A DNA stretch of 64,000 nucleotides. Source: Actinophytocola algeriensis (lineage in GTDB: Bacteria > Actinomycetota > Actinomycetes > Mycobacteriales > Pseudonocardiaceae). Below are positions 35,190-42,916 of the stretch, piece after piece. Each line of letters starts with the position of its first letter. The first letter of the stretch is position 1. The stretch is taken from the NCBI RefSeq assembly GCF_014203735.1, contig NZ_JACHJQ010000005.1:1-64000 (forward strand), given 5' to 3'. A model generated the notes under the pieces. That model was not told the origin of the DNA. It saw only the letters and a list, made by a program, of their open reading frames with translations, and ran no database searches. Position numbers and translations under genes: made by a program.

Positions 35190-35324
35190 GGACCCCTTCG
35201 CAACACCCGCAGCGATGAAGGACCCCTTCGTTGCGTCCGGTGTGATGAAGGACCCCTTCGTAACACCCGGTGCGATGAAGGACCCCTTCGTTGCGTTCAC
35301 CGTGATGAAGGGCCCCTTCATCAC
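35190..35324. repeat. 30-bp periodic repeat array, five units, ending in a 23-bp near-palindrome
   Basis: GACCCCTTCG (last unit GGCCCCTTCA) begins at 35191, 35221, 35251, 35281 and 35311, exactly 30 bp apart. From the second unit on it is preceded by an ATGAAG that completes a GAAGG-ACC-CCTTC dyad; the 13 bases between are variable. The last unit is enlarged to GTGATGAAGGG-C-CCCTTCATCAC (35302-35324), an 11-bp-arm near-perfect palindrome. It sits just after the DUF4188 stop and before the convergent GH43 gene, so the hairpins may end transcription from both sides. Both strands stay open through the repeats, but the MKDPFV-type peptides they encode look fortuitous. Confidence 0.9.
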
Positions 35325-35403
35325 ACCGGGCCACGTCCTGAAAGCGCCTTTCACGGCACGAAGGCCAACCGAGCAAAGGCGGAAGCCGACCACCAAGGGG
35401 CTC

Positions 35404-35540
35404 CCTGCCATCCCGTCGACCTGGCGAAGCCCGATCACACCGGTTCAAGGGGGCACCAACAACCCAAACCGGCGGCAAAACTCGGAACCGCCCCCTTGAG
35501 CCGGTGTGATAGCCCGTAGGGAGGTCGACGGGATGGCAGG
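35404..35540. repeat. Large inverted repeat with 51-bp arms
   Basis: The left arm 35404-35454 and right arm 35490-35540 are inverted copies. The outer 19 bp are identical (CCTGCCATCCCGTCGACCT), about 11 bases in the middle differ, and the inner 21 bp (ATCACACCGG.TCAAGGGGGC) have one mismatch. The loop is 35 bases. This is the largest dyad in the window and could be a small non-autonomous mobile element or a structured RNA; no gene lies within it. Confidence 0.85.
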
Positions 35541-35581
35541 CAGACCCGCACCCAACCGCAGCCAAACAACGAAACCGGGGA

Positions 35582-35624
35582 GCCATCCCAGAGACCTGCC
35601 CCTCCGGCGAGGAGCCCCGGAGGG
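35582..35624. repeat. Dispersed repeat, copy 3 (hairpin-forming)
   Basis: GCCATCCCAGAGACCTGCCC (35582-35601) followed by CTCCGGCGAGGA matches copy 2 at 25329-25360 with one difference and copy 1 at 128-150 exactly over the core. CCTCCGG (35601-35607) can pair with CCGGAGG (35617-35623). From here to the GH43 stop at 35731 I see only one more repeat fragment (GCGCCTTTCACAGCA, 35707-35721), similar to GCGCCTTTCACGGCA at 35344-35358. Confidence 0.65.
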
Positions 35625-35730
35625 CACACCGTCAGCAGCTGCGGGCGCAGCGGAACGCGCAGCCACCACACGACCGACAACAGCAAGATCCAGGGCCGGT
35701 AACGCGCCTTTCACAGCAGAAGGTCGGCTG

Positions 35731-37113
35731 TCACGGCGTGACCCGGAACGTCGCGTCCTGCCGGTCACTCGCGCTGGACGACGAACTGAGCGGGTCGATC
35801 CGCAGCACGAAACCGGCGTGCCGCAGGTAGTACGTCGGGTAGTTGTGCGAGCGGAACGACGACCAGCCCGAGTCGGCGAGCCCCGCGGTGCGGTGGAAGG
35901 TCGCGTCGGCGCGGAAGGCGGCCGTGCCGTCGTTGGCCGCGAGCTGGATCGCGAGGTTGTGGTGCCGCAGGTACTCGCCGGGGTAGTTCACGGACTCGAA
36001 CGACACGCCCGAGGAGTCGGCGAGGCCGGGAACCAGCCGCCACAGCTGGTCCTGGTACGGGTCGAACGGGTACGTGTCCAGCCGCCCGACGTGGTCCGCG
36101 TGCCGCACGAAGCGGTCCGGGTGGTTGGTGGACTTCAGCCGGATCCAGTCCGGGGTGCCCCAGCGGGTGACGAGCGCGTTGTACTCCGCGGTGGAGATGC
36201 CCGCGATCGAGCCGTGCTTGGCGTTCAGCGGTGGGGTGTAGTCGCGCTGGTTCATCGCGGTCCACGAACCGCCGCCGATGTTCGAGCTCGACCAGGCGTA
36301 GTAGTCGTTGTTGACCGGGCTGAACGAGTCGCCCCACAGCCGCCACCCGGTGCCCTCGTTGTTCTTGACCAGGAGCGGCGCCTCGATCGCGTTCCCCTGC
36401 CGCAGCCCGCTCGTGTAGGTGCTGAAGCTGTTCGGTGCGCCGGTCGACGACCGCGCCCCGTACAGCAGGCCGTTGGACAGGTTCTTGTAGTACAGGTAGG
36501 TGGTGCCGCCGTCCACGACGACGTCGCCGTCCAGGACACCGAAGCCGGGGCTGAAGAACACCTGCGGCGTGCTCACCGTGCGGAAGTCCGAGGTGTAGTT
36601 CACCAGGAACACGTCGCTGCCGTTGTTGGCGGAGTACACGATCCCGTACTGCCCTCTGGCGGCGTCCCAGAACGCGGTCGGTGCCCAGGTGTGCGTGGTC
36701 AGCGTGTGCATCCGGAGCCGGCGGTACCCGGTGAAGCTGGTCAGGTTCGTCGAGTCCCACACGTGCAGGTACTGGTTGTTCTGCGTGAAGTCCGTGCCGT
36801 TGAGGTCGGTCGCCAGCACGACGAACGTGCCGTCCTGCTTGCGGAAGACGAACGGGTCGCGCAGGCCCAGGGTGCCCGAGGTCGGGGTGGCCGCGGGGTT
36901 GTTCCCGTTGAGCGGCGTCCAGTTCGCGCCGTCCTGGCTGACGGCGAGGTGCAGGCCGTAGTTCGCGCCTGTCATCTGGGGTGACTCGGTGAAGTACGAC
37001 ATGACATAGGCGGTGTTCGCGGCGGCCGCGTGCGGCGCGTTGACCACCACGGTCGCGGTGGCCGCGAGGAACAGACTGGCGAACAGCGACAACACTCTCC
37101 GGGAAATGCGCAT
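35731..37113 (-). CDS. Secreted GH43 family glycosidase with C-terminal AbfB (CBM42-like) domain
   Basis: 460 residues: Sec signal peptide (RVLSLFASLFLAATATVVV, cleavage near AAAAN at about 32), a GH43 five-bladed propeller (GLRDPFVFRKQDGTFVVLAT near 86-105, TWAPTAFWDAARGQYGIVYS near 143-162, DGDVVVDGGTTYLYYKN, NAIEAPLLVKNNEGTGWRLW), then an AbfB beta-trefoil from about 320 (IRLKSTNHPDRFVRHADHVG, SVNYPGEYLRHHNL, SHNYPTYYLRHAGF: three similar repeats). AbfB domains bind arabinofuranose side chains, so the enzyme likely releases arabinose from plant arabinoxylan or arabinan. A LacI-type palindrome lies upstream. Confidence 0.88.
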   Translation of the reverse strand: MRISRRVLSLFASLFLAATATVVVNAPHAAAANTAYVMSYFTESPQMTGANYGLHLAVSQDGANWTPLNGNNPAATPTSGTLGLRDPFVFRKQDGTFVVLATDLNGTDFTQNNQYLHVWDSTNLTSFTGYRRLRMHTLTTHTWAPTAFWDAARGQYGIVYSANNGSDVFLVNYTSDFRTVSTPQVFFSPGFGVLDGDVVVDGGTTYLYYKNLSNGLLYGARSSTGAPNSFSTYTSGLRQGNAIEAPLLVKNNEGTGWRLWGDSFSPVNNDYYAWSSSNIGGGSWTAMNQRDYTPPLNAKHGSIAGISTAEYNALVTRWGTPDWIRLKSTNHPDRFVRHADHVGRLDTYPFDPYQDQLWRLVPGLADSSGVSFESVNYPGEYLRHHNLAIQLAANDGTAAFRADATFHRTAGLADSGWSSFRSHNYPTYYLRHAGFVLRIDPLSSSSSASDRQDATFRVTP

Positions 37114-37230
37114 GGCGGTCGAACTCCCTTGGCCGAACGCAGGATGTGATCGTTAACAGGACGTGCGCAGGAGTGCATCGCCTTAACAGACGGGAGGTAG
37201 CAGGACTCATTGCTGTGACCGGCGTCTTGT

Positions 37231-37244
37231 TGTTAACGCTAACA
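37231..37244. promoter_or_regulatory. LacI-family operator candidate upstream of the GH43 gene
   Basis: TGTTAACGCTAACA is a dyad TGTTA-N4-TAACA with a CG centre, the shape bound by LacI-family sugar repressors. It lies about 118 bases upstream of the GH43 start. Two more TTAACAG half-sites (37153-37159, 37183-37189) lie between it and the gene. No lacI-type gene is in the window, so the repressor would act from elsewhere. Confidence 0.6.
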
Positions 37245-37341
37245 GATGGCGGCGAAGTGCTCAAGACCGGGGAAATAATTGACTCCGCAATGGCCGACGG
37301 TCTCGACTGGCGGATTCGTTTACCGGCGGTATGGTCTGGTC

Positions 37342-37473
37342 ATGTCGGATTCATCAGTGATGATCACGCCGATATTCGACCAGCTCGTCGAAGAGTTCCG
37401 TCAGCGTGAGAATTCGCCATCAGAGCCCGCGGCTCAGGACCAGGCGGTGGCGGACGAGGGGGTCCGTCCATAG
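37342..37473 (+). CDS. Small hypothetical protein
   Basis: 43 residues from ATG 37342: MSDSSVMITPIFDQLVEEFR, then an acidic/polar tail (ENSPSEPAAQDQAVADEGVRP). It has an amphipathic N-terminal helix and no membrane segment or family I know. Base composition is less GC-rich than the neighbours and the ribosome-binding site is weak, so expression is uncertain. It lies in the 440-base gap between GH43 and the FAD monooxygenase. Confidence 0.35.
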   Translation: MSDSSVMITPIFDQLVEEFRQRENSPSEPAAQDQAVADEGVRP

Positions 37474-37557
37474 CGGACGGCTGCTGCCCTCTTCAACGTA
37501 TAGCGCACCGGGGGGCTTGTGGCAAGACCCAGGTCGTGCCGCAGGATACGGCCCGTG

Positions 37558-39090
37558 ATGGATACCGATGTGATCATTGTGGGGGCGGGCCCGGTGGGCC
37601 TGATGCTGGCCGGGGAGCTGTGCCTGGCCGGGGTGCGGCCGCTGGTGCTGGAGCGGCAGCCCGCGGCCCGTGACATTCCGAGGGCCAACGGTCTTGGCGG
37701 GCAGGTCCTGGAGTTGCTGCGCCACCGCGGGGTGCTGCCGCGGTTCAGCGACGCCGCCACCGACCCCAGTCCGAAGCCCGTCTTCCCGTTCGGCGGCGTG
37801 CACGTGGATCTCACGCGGCTGGCCGGTTCGCCGCTGCACGCGCTGCAGATCCCGCAGGCACAGGTCGAGAGCCTGCTCGCCGACCGTGCCCGTGAGCTGG
37901 GCGCCGACATCCGCGTCGGGCACGAGCTGGCCGGGGTGGCCCAGGACGGCGCGGGGGTGACCGTGGACGTGCGGGGTCCGTCCGGTCCGCTCCGGCTGAC
38001 GGCCAGGTACGTCGTCGGCTGCGACGGCGGGCGCAGCAAGGTCCGCGATCTCGTGGGCATCCCGTTTCCCGGCACCACCTATCCGGAGGTCAACCGGTTC
38101 AGCCAGGTCACGATGCCCGACTCGGTGACGCGGCTCGACAACGGCGACCTCGACGTGCCCGGCGCGGGCCGGATCAGTGCCGGTTTCACCAGGACGGACC
38201 GCGGCGTCTTCGGGCTCGGGTGGCTCGACCCCGAGGTGGCGCTCGTCTTCACCACCGAGGACGAGTCCAGCGTGGACGGGTACAGCGACGACGAGCCGAT
38301 GACACTGGCCGAGCTGCGGGACAGCGTCCGGCGTGTGCTCGGCGTCGACCTGCCGCTGGGCGAGCCGCGCCGGCTGTCGCGCTTCACGTTCCAGGCGCGG
38401 CAGGTGCCGCGCTACCGCGACGGCAGGATCCTGCTGGCAGGCGACGCGGCGCACCTGCTGCCCGCCACGGGTTCGTCGCTGAACGTGGGCATGCTCGACG
38501 CGGTCAACCTGGCGTGGAAGCTGGCCGCTGACCTGCACGGCTGGGCGCCGCCGAACCTCCTGGACACCTACCACGACGAACGTCACTTCGCCGGTGCGCG
38601 GGCGCTGCTGCAGACGCAGGCGCAGGTGGCGTTGCGACGCGGGCACGACCCGGCCGCCGACGCGTTGCGTGCGGTGTTCCAGGAGCTGCTCACCGACGAG
38701 CAGCCTGCGCGCCGCGTTGCCGCGCTCATCGCGGGGGCCGACGTCCGCTATCCGTTGCCGGGCGCCGACCGGCACGAGCTGACCGGCGCGTTCGCCCCGG
38801 ACTTCGTCCTGGACACCGTGGCGGACGCCATGCGGGCCGGACGGCCGGTGCTGCTGGACCTGGCCGACCGCCAGGACCTCCGCGACGCCGTCCGCGAGTG
38901 GGACCACCGCGTCGACGTCCGCACCGCGCAGCTGGCCGACCGCCCTGCCGACGCCGTCCTGATCCGTCCGGACGCGCACGTCGCGTGGGCCGCGCCCGTC
39001 GGCGAACCGGCCGACTCGGCCACGCGGTCGTTGCGGGACGCGATGGCGAGCTGGTTCGGCGCGGCCGTCGAAGCCCCCGCGCTGGGCTGA
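37558..39090 (+). CDS. FAD-dependent aromatic monooxygenase (PHBH/RdmE class)
   Basis: 510 residues. FAD motifs of class A hydroxylases are complete: GxGxxG in VIIVGAGPVGLMLAGELCLA at 6-25, the DG motif YVVGCDGGRSKVRDLVGI near 154-171, and GD motif GRILLAGDAAHLLPATGSSL near 289-308, followed by NVGMLDAVNLAWKLA. It ends with a thioredoxin-like C-terminal domain (DVRTAQLADRPADAVLIRPD) as in phenol hydroxylase and polyketide hydroxylases such as RdmE or PgaE. It should hydroxylate an aromatic ring with NAD(P)H and O2. ATG 37558 is chosen over the adjacent GTG 37555. It converges with the dapA-like gene. Confidence 0.92.
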   Translation: MDTDVIIVGAGPVGLMLAGELCLAGVRPLVLERQPAARDIPRANGLGGQVLELLRHRGVLPRFSDAATDPSPKPVFPFGGVHVDLTRLAGSPLHALQIPQAQVESLLADRARELGADIRVGHELAGVAQDGAGVTVDVRGPSGPLRLTARYVVGCDGGRSKVRDLVGIPFPGTTYPEVNRFSQVTMPDSVTRLDNGDLDVPGAGRISAGFTRTDRGVFGLGWLDPEVALVFTTEDESSVDGYSDDEPMTLAELRDSVRRVLGVDLPLGEPRRLSRFTFQARQVPRYRDGRILLAGDAAHLLPATGSSLNVGMLDAVNLAWKLAADLHGWAPPNLLDTYHDERHFAGARALLQTQAQVALRRGHDPAADALRAVFQELLTDEQPARRVAALIAGADVRYPLPGADRHELTGAFAPDFVLDTVADAMRAGRPVLLDLADRQDLRDAVREWDHRVDVRTAQLADRPADAVLIRPDAHVAWAAPVGEPADSATRSLRDAMASWFGAAVEAPALG

Positions 39091-39093
39091 CCG

Positions 39094-39999
39094 CTACGCG
39101 ACCGCCGGAGTCGTGAAGGTCGCGGCCAGGGCGGCCCGCAGCTGCGCGAGGTGCGACGGCTCCGCATCGAGCAACGGGAGTCGCACCGTCGCGTGCGGGA
39201 TGATCCCCAGCTCGGCAAGGGCCGCCTTCGCCATCACGGCACCGGGGGACGTGTGCATGACGGCAGCCACCAGCGCGATCAGCGATCCGTTGATCGCCCT
39301 GGCGGTGGCCAGGTCGCCCGCGCGGACCGCGCGGATGAGGTCCGCGTTGCGGTCGGCGGCGACGTTGCCCACCACGCTGAGCACGCCGGTGGCGCCGGCC
39401 GCCAGGTACGGCAGGTTCAGTTCGTCGATGCCGCAGTAGTAGGCCAGCGAGGTGCTGGTCATGACGGACATCGCCTCGAACAGGTCGCCCTTCGCGTCCT
39501 TCACCGCCTGGATGCGCGGGTGTCCGCCGAGTTCGGTCAGCGTCGCCGCCGTCATCGCGAGGCCGGTTCTGGCGGGGACGTCGTAGAGCATCACCGGAAG
39601 CTCTGTCGCGTCGGCCACCGCCGTGCAGTGGGCCACCACCCCGGCCTGCGTCGGCCTGTTGTAGTACGGGCAGACGAGCAGCAGCGCGTCCGCGCCCGCC
39701 GCCTCGGCGACGCGGGCGCGGCGGACGCTGGCGGCGGTGTCGTAGGTGCCGACCCCGGCGATCACCCGCGCGCGGGGCTTCGCCTGCGCCGCCACCGCGC
39801 GGACCAGCCGGACCGCCTCCGCGTCGGTCAGTGTGGGGGACTCGCCGGTGGTCCCGCCGACGACGATGCCGTCGCAGCCGGTGGTCAGGAGGTGGTCGAC
39901 GAGGTTGACCAGCCCAGGCTCGCTCAGCGCGCCGTCGGGTCGCATCGGGGTCGCCATGGCGACGAGATTCGTGCCGAAGAGCTGGGCAGCGGTGGTCAT
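39094..39999 (-). CDS. Dihydrodipicolinate synthase family aldolase (DapA-like)
   Basis: 301 residues with the class I aldolase motifs of the family: GTNLVAMATPMRPDGALSEP near 9-28, VVGGTTGESPTLTDAE near 46-61, Tyr in VMLYDVPARTGLAMTAATL near 135-153, and the Schiff-base Lys in IQAVKDAKGDLFEA near 162-175. It could make 4-hydroxy-tetrahydrodipicolinate for lysine and cell wall synthesis, but the divergent LysR gene and lack of dapB or nearby lysine genes leave room for a related keto-acid aldolase. It converges on the FAD monooxygenase with three bases between stops. Confidence 0.85.
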   Translation of the reverse strand: MTTAAQLFGTNLVAMATPMRPDGALSEPGLVNLVDHLLTTGCDGIVVGGTTGESPTLTDAEAVRLVRAVAAQAKPRARVIAGVGTYDTAASVRRARVAEAAGADALLLVCPYYNRPTQAGVVAHCTAVADATELPVMLYDVPARTGLAMTAATLTELGGHPRIQAVKDAKGDLFEAMSVMTSTSLAYYCGIDELNLPYLAAGATGVLSVVGNVAADRNADLIRAVRAGDLATARAINGSLIALVAAVMHTSPGAVMAKAALAELGIIPHATVRLPLLDAEPSHLAQLRAALAATFTTPAVA

Positions 40000-40037
40000 G
40001 AGATCGATCGTGCCGAGGTCGACCGGTGCGGTCCAGC

Positions 40038-40067
40038 GATGCTTTCTTGTCGATATCGCTTAGCATC
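40038..40067. promoter_or_regulatory. LysR-type dyad between dapA-like and lysR genes
   Basis: GATGCT (40038-40043) and AGCATC (40062-40067) form an inverted repeat with an 18-base centre holding a CGATATCG dyad (40051-40058), in the 73-base gap between the divergent genes. This is where a LysR activator controlling both would bind. Confidence 0.45.
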
Positions 40068-40072
40068 ACTTC

Positions 40073-40969
40073 ATGATCGATGTGGGTGCCCTGCGGGCGC
40101 TGCGGTCGGTGGCGGCGCTCGGGACGCTGGCCAGGGCGGCCGACGAGCTCGGGTTCACGGCCTCGGCGGTGTCGCAGCAGATCAAGCGGCTCGAACGCCA
40201 GGTCGGGGTGCCCGTGCTCGCACAGGCGGGCCGAGGGGTCGTGCTCACCCCGGCCGGGCAGGCCATCGTCGACTCGGCACCCGAGGTGTTCCAGGCGCTG
40301 GAGCGCTGCGCCGAGGCGGCCCAGTCGGTCTCGGAGGGCGCACCACGCGGCGTGCTCCGCGTGGTCGCCTTCTCGACCGGGGTGCGCGGGCTGCTCGCAC
40401 CCGCCATGCCGCGGCTCGCGGCGCGCTGCCCGGAGCTGCGCCTGCACATCACCGAGCAGGACCCCGGCCAGGCCCTGCACAGCGTCGAGACGGGCACGGC
40501 CGATCTCGCGCTCGTCCACGACGCCGACGGGCTGCCCGCGCCACTGCCACCGGCACTGACCCAGCACCACGTGCACACCGACATCGGCGACGTCGTCATG
40601 AACCGGGCGCATCCGCTCGCACGGCTCGACCGGCCGCTCAAGAGCGCCGACCTCGCGGGCCACGCGTGGGTGACCAGCCCGCCCGGCACGGTGTGCCACC
40701 AGTGGTTCCGGCGGCTGTTCGCCGGCGCGCCGGCGGACCCCGACGTGCGCCACCTCGTGGACGACTTCGCCACACAGCTGTCGCTGGTCGACTCCGGCGA
40801 CGTCATCGCCCTCGTCCCTCGGCTCGCCCGCCCGCCGTTGGGGGAGGGGCTCGTCGCGCGGCCGCTGCCGCGGCAGCCGAGGCGCGAGGTGCACGCGGCG
40901 TGGCGGCGCAGCGCCGACGCCAGCCCGTCGATCCGGGCCGTGCTCGCGGAGCTCGGGCCGCGGCGGTAG
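40073..40969 (+). CDS. LysR family transcriptional regulator
   Basis: 298 residues. N-terminal HTH (LRALRSVAALGTLARAADEL, GFTASAVSQQIKRLERQVGV at about 28-47) and LysR effector domain (GVLRVVAFSTGVRGLLAPAM, TADLALVHDADGLPAP). Divergent from the dapA-like aldolase gene with a dyad between them, so the aldolase is its probable target. Its stop is four bases from the convergent DUF4386 gene. Confidence 0.9.
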   Translation: MIDVGALRALRSVAALGTLARAADELGFTASAVSQQIKRLERQVGVPVLAQAGRGVVLTPAGQAIVDSAPEVFQALERCAEAAQSVSEGAPRGVLRVVAFSTGVRGLLAPAMPRLAARCPELRLHITEQDPGQALHSVETGTADLALVHDADGLPAPLPPALTQHHVHTDIGDVVMNRAHPLARLDRPLKSADLAGHAWVTSPPGTVCHQWFRRLFAGAPADPDVRHLVDDFATQLSLVDSGDVIALVPRLARPPLGEGLVARPLPRQPRREVHAAWRRSADASPSIRAVLAELGPRR

Positions 40970-40973
40970 CGGG

Positions 40974-41600
40974 TCATGGACGGTCCGCGCCTGCGAGGGA
41001 GCGACGGTCGTCCCTGGCAGCGGCGGTGCCTCCCTTGACGAGGAGCCAGCACATGAACAGCACCTCGCCGACGAACGTGAACGTGGCGAGGCCCGTCGAG
41101 AAGCCCGCGACGCTCCCGGCCCCGTCCACCGCGTACCCGAGCCCGGCGGCGGCGAGCAGCACGGCCAGCGCGGTGGGCACGTTCGCCGACCGGTACGCCA
41201 GCAGGCCGAGCAACAACAGATGGCCGCCGAACAGGATCAGGCCGAGGTCCCAGAGCCCGCGGAAGTCCTCGATCCGCGCGAGGGCGTCCGGCTCCCCGAC
41301 GGCGGCGGACAGCTGCGCGATCGCGACGAGGAACACCGCCGCGTACACGAGCCGGAACCACGCCGTGAGCGTCGACAGCGCGTGGTCCACCGGCGAGAAG
41401 AACTCCCGCAACGCCAACGCGACCAGCGTGTCGAGCGCGACCACCAGCACCAGGGCGAGCACGCCGGCGCGGAACAGCGGTGTCGCCGCGTCGGCGGGGG
41501 TGACCACCTGCTCGACGACACCGAAGTTGGCGAAACCGGCGAGCACGGACATGGCCAGGAGGCCGATCCCCGCTACCCGGCCCGCGTGCGGCCCGGTCAT
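40974..41600 (-). CDS. DUF4386-like membrane protein
   Basis: 208 residues with about six membrane helices (RVAGIGLLAMSVLAGFANFG, LFRAGVLALVLVVALDTLVA, WFRLVYAAVFLVAIAQLSA, DLGLILFGGHLLLLGLLAYR, ALAVLLAAAGLGYAVDGAG, FVGEVLFMCWLLV). The RVAG...FRAGVLALVLVVALD...FRLVYAAVF...GGHLLLLG pattern is that of DUF4386. ATG 41600 overlaps the stop of the upstream gene (ATGA), so the two are co-translated. Function unknown; the divergent TetR suggests inducible expression. Confidence 0.75.
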   Translation of the reverse strand: MTGPHAGRVAGIGLLAMSVLAGFANFGVVEQVVTPADAATPLFRAGVLALVLVVALDTLVALALREFFSPVDHALSTLTAWFRLVYAAVFLVAIAQLSAAVGEPDALARIEDFRGLWDLGLILFGGHLLLLGLLAYRSANVPTALAVLLAAAGLGYAVDGAGSVAGFSTGLATFTFVGEVLFMCWLLVKGGTAAARDDRRSLAGADRP

Positions 41601-42142
41601 CGGCGAACACCGCCGCTCGTGCGCGTGAAACCCTTGGCGAGCAACAGGATCGGGAACACCAGCTCGAACAGGCCGCCGGGCACGTAGAACGCGAGCCCGG
41701 GCCCGGAGTCCAGTTCGGACACCCCGGCCAGCTCGCTCACGACCCCGGTGAGCAGTGCCGCGTACCCCACGACGCCCAGCACCGCCAACCACTTCGGGAC
41801 GAGTCCCGACCGCAGCAGCAGACCGGACAGCACGAGCCCGCCCGCACCGGAGAACGCGTAGACGAGCGGTTCGTAGCCCGTGACCGGGTGCCCGCTCGTG
41901 GCGAGGTAGAGCGCGGCCGCCAGCAACGTGAGGCCCTCCGCGGTGCGCAGGACGAGATATCCCGTCGCGAGGCCTGCTCCGTGCGGCCGCAGGACGGGGA
42001 ACAGCGCGATCCCGATCCCGGCGACCGCGAGTCCGGTGTAGGCGACCAGCAGTGCCCCGGCTACGTGCGCGCTCGCGGCGAAGGCCGCCGTGGACGTGAG
42101 GAACAGGAGCCCCACGACCACGGCGGTGGTTCTCATGGACAT
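41597..42142 (-). CDS. DUF4386-family membrane protein
   Basis: 181 residues with about six membrane helices (TTAVVVGLLFLTSTAAFAAS, GALLVAYTGLAVAGIGIALF, LVLRTAEGLTLLAAALYLAT, AFSGAGGLVLSGLLLRSGLV, LAVLGVVGYAALLTGVVSEL, FELVFPILLLAKGF). YLVLRTAEG and LLRSGLVPKWLAVLGVVGY are DUF4386 hallmarks. First gene of a two-gene unit. A 26-bp perfect palindrome lies between it and the divergent TetR gene, overlapping its ribosome-binding region. Confidence 0.85.
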   Translation of the reverse strand: MSMRTTAVVVGLLFLTSTAAFAASAHVAGALLVAYTGLAVAGIGIALFPVLRPHGAGLATGYLVLRTAEGLTLLAAALYLATSGHPVTGYEPLVYAFSGAGGLVLSGLLLRSGLVPKWLAVLGVVGYAALLTGVVSELAGVSELDSGPGLAFYVPGGLFELVFPILLLAKGFTRTSGGVRR

Positions 42143-42154
42143 CGATCAACCTCC

Positions 42155-42200
42155 CTTACAACGTAAGCTTACGTTGTAAGTAGTACACTTACGGCGTAAG
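42155..42200. promoter_or_regulatory. TetR operator: 26-bp perfect palindrome plus 13-bp dyad
   Basis: CTTACAACGTAAG repeated head-to-head (42155-42180) forms a perfect 26-bp palindrome around AAGCTT. A second dyad, CTTACGGCGTAAG (42188-42200), has the same half-site. Both lie in the 78-base gap between the divergent DUF4386 and TetR genes. Half-site CTTAC...GTAAG is thus present three times. Confidence 0.8.
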
Positions 42201-42220
42201 CGACGTCAAGGGAGGGACGG

Positions 42221-42874
42221 ATGAGCGACTCGCGAGGCAGGCTGAACCGGGACCAGGTCCTGCGGGCGGCCGTCGCGCTCGCCGACGCCAACGGGCTCGA
42301 GTCGCTCACCATGCGCAAGCTCGGGGTGGAGCTGGGGATCGAGGCGATGTCGCTGTACAACCACGTCGCCAACAAGGTCGACCTGCTCGACGGCATGATC
42401 GACTGCGTGTTCGCCGAGATCGAGCTGCCTGCCGGCGAGGCGGACTGGAAGACCGCCGCCCGGCGGCGGGCGATCTCGGCCCGCGAGGTCCTGTCCCGCC
42501 ACCGGTGGGCGACCGCGCTGATGGAGTCGCGGACCTCACCGGGTCCGAAGACGCTGCGCCACCACGACGCGGTGCTCGGGCTGCTGCGCGGCGCGGGCTT
42601 CTCGATCGAGATGGCCGCGCACGCCTACTCGCTGATGGACAGCTACATCTACGGTTTCGCGCTCCAGGAGACCAGCCTGCCGTTCGACTCGGGCGAGTCG
42701 ACGACGAAGGCCGCGCAGGCGATCATGGCCCGCTTCGCCGCCGGCGAGTACCCCAACCTCACCGAACTGGCGACCCAGCACGTGATGCGCCCCGGCTACG
42801 ACTACGGCGACGAGTTCGAGTACGGCCTCGACCTGATCCTCGACGGCCTCGAACGGGCGGTCAGCACCGGGTGA
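42221..42874 (+). CDS. TetR family repressor (TetR_C class)
   Basis: 217 residues with HTH near 10-55 ([40 protein letters not shown]) and a C-terminal ligand domain of the tetracycline-repressor-like class ([20 protein letters not shown]). The recognition helix end [17 protein letters not shown] is typical of that class. It should bind the adjacent palindromes and repress itself and the two DUF4386 genes. Confidence 0.92.
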   Translation: MSDSRGRLNRDQVLRAAVALADANGLESLTMRKLGVELGIEAMSLYNHVANKVDLLDGMIDCVFAEIELPAGEADWKTAARRRAISAREVLSRHRWATALMESRTSPGPKTLRHHDAVLGLLRGAGFSIEMAAHAYSLMDSYIYGFALQETSLPFDSGESTTKAAQAIMARFAAGEYPNLTELATQHVMRPGYDYGDEFEYGLDLILDGLERAVSTG

Positions 42875-42916
42875 GTGCTGCCGGTCCGCGGGTCAGGACC
42901 TCCCGAGCCGGATGCC

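Noticed and set aside
35190-35324. CRISPR array
   Set aside because: Period is constant but the conserved part is about 17 bp and dyadic, the variable part 13 bp, and there are no cas genes.
35215-35499. 94-residue protein with repeated MKDPFV peptides
   Set aside because: The repeat DNA reads open on both strands and both directions give repeated peptides; there is no ribosome-binding site and the variable spacers are not codon-biased.
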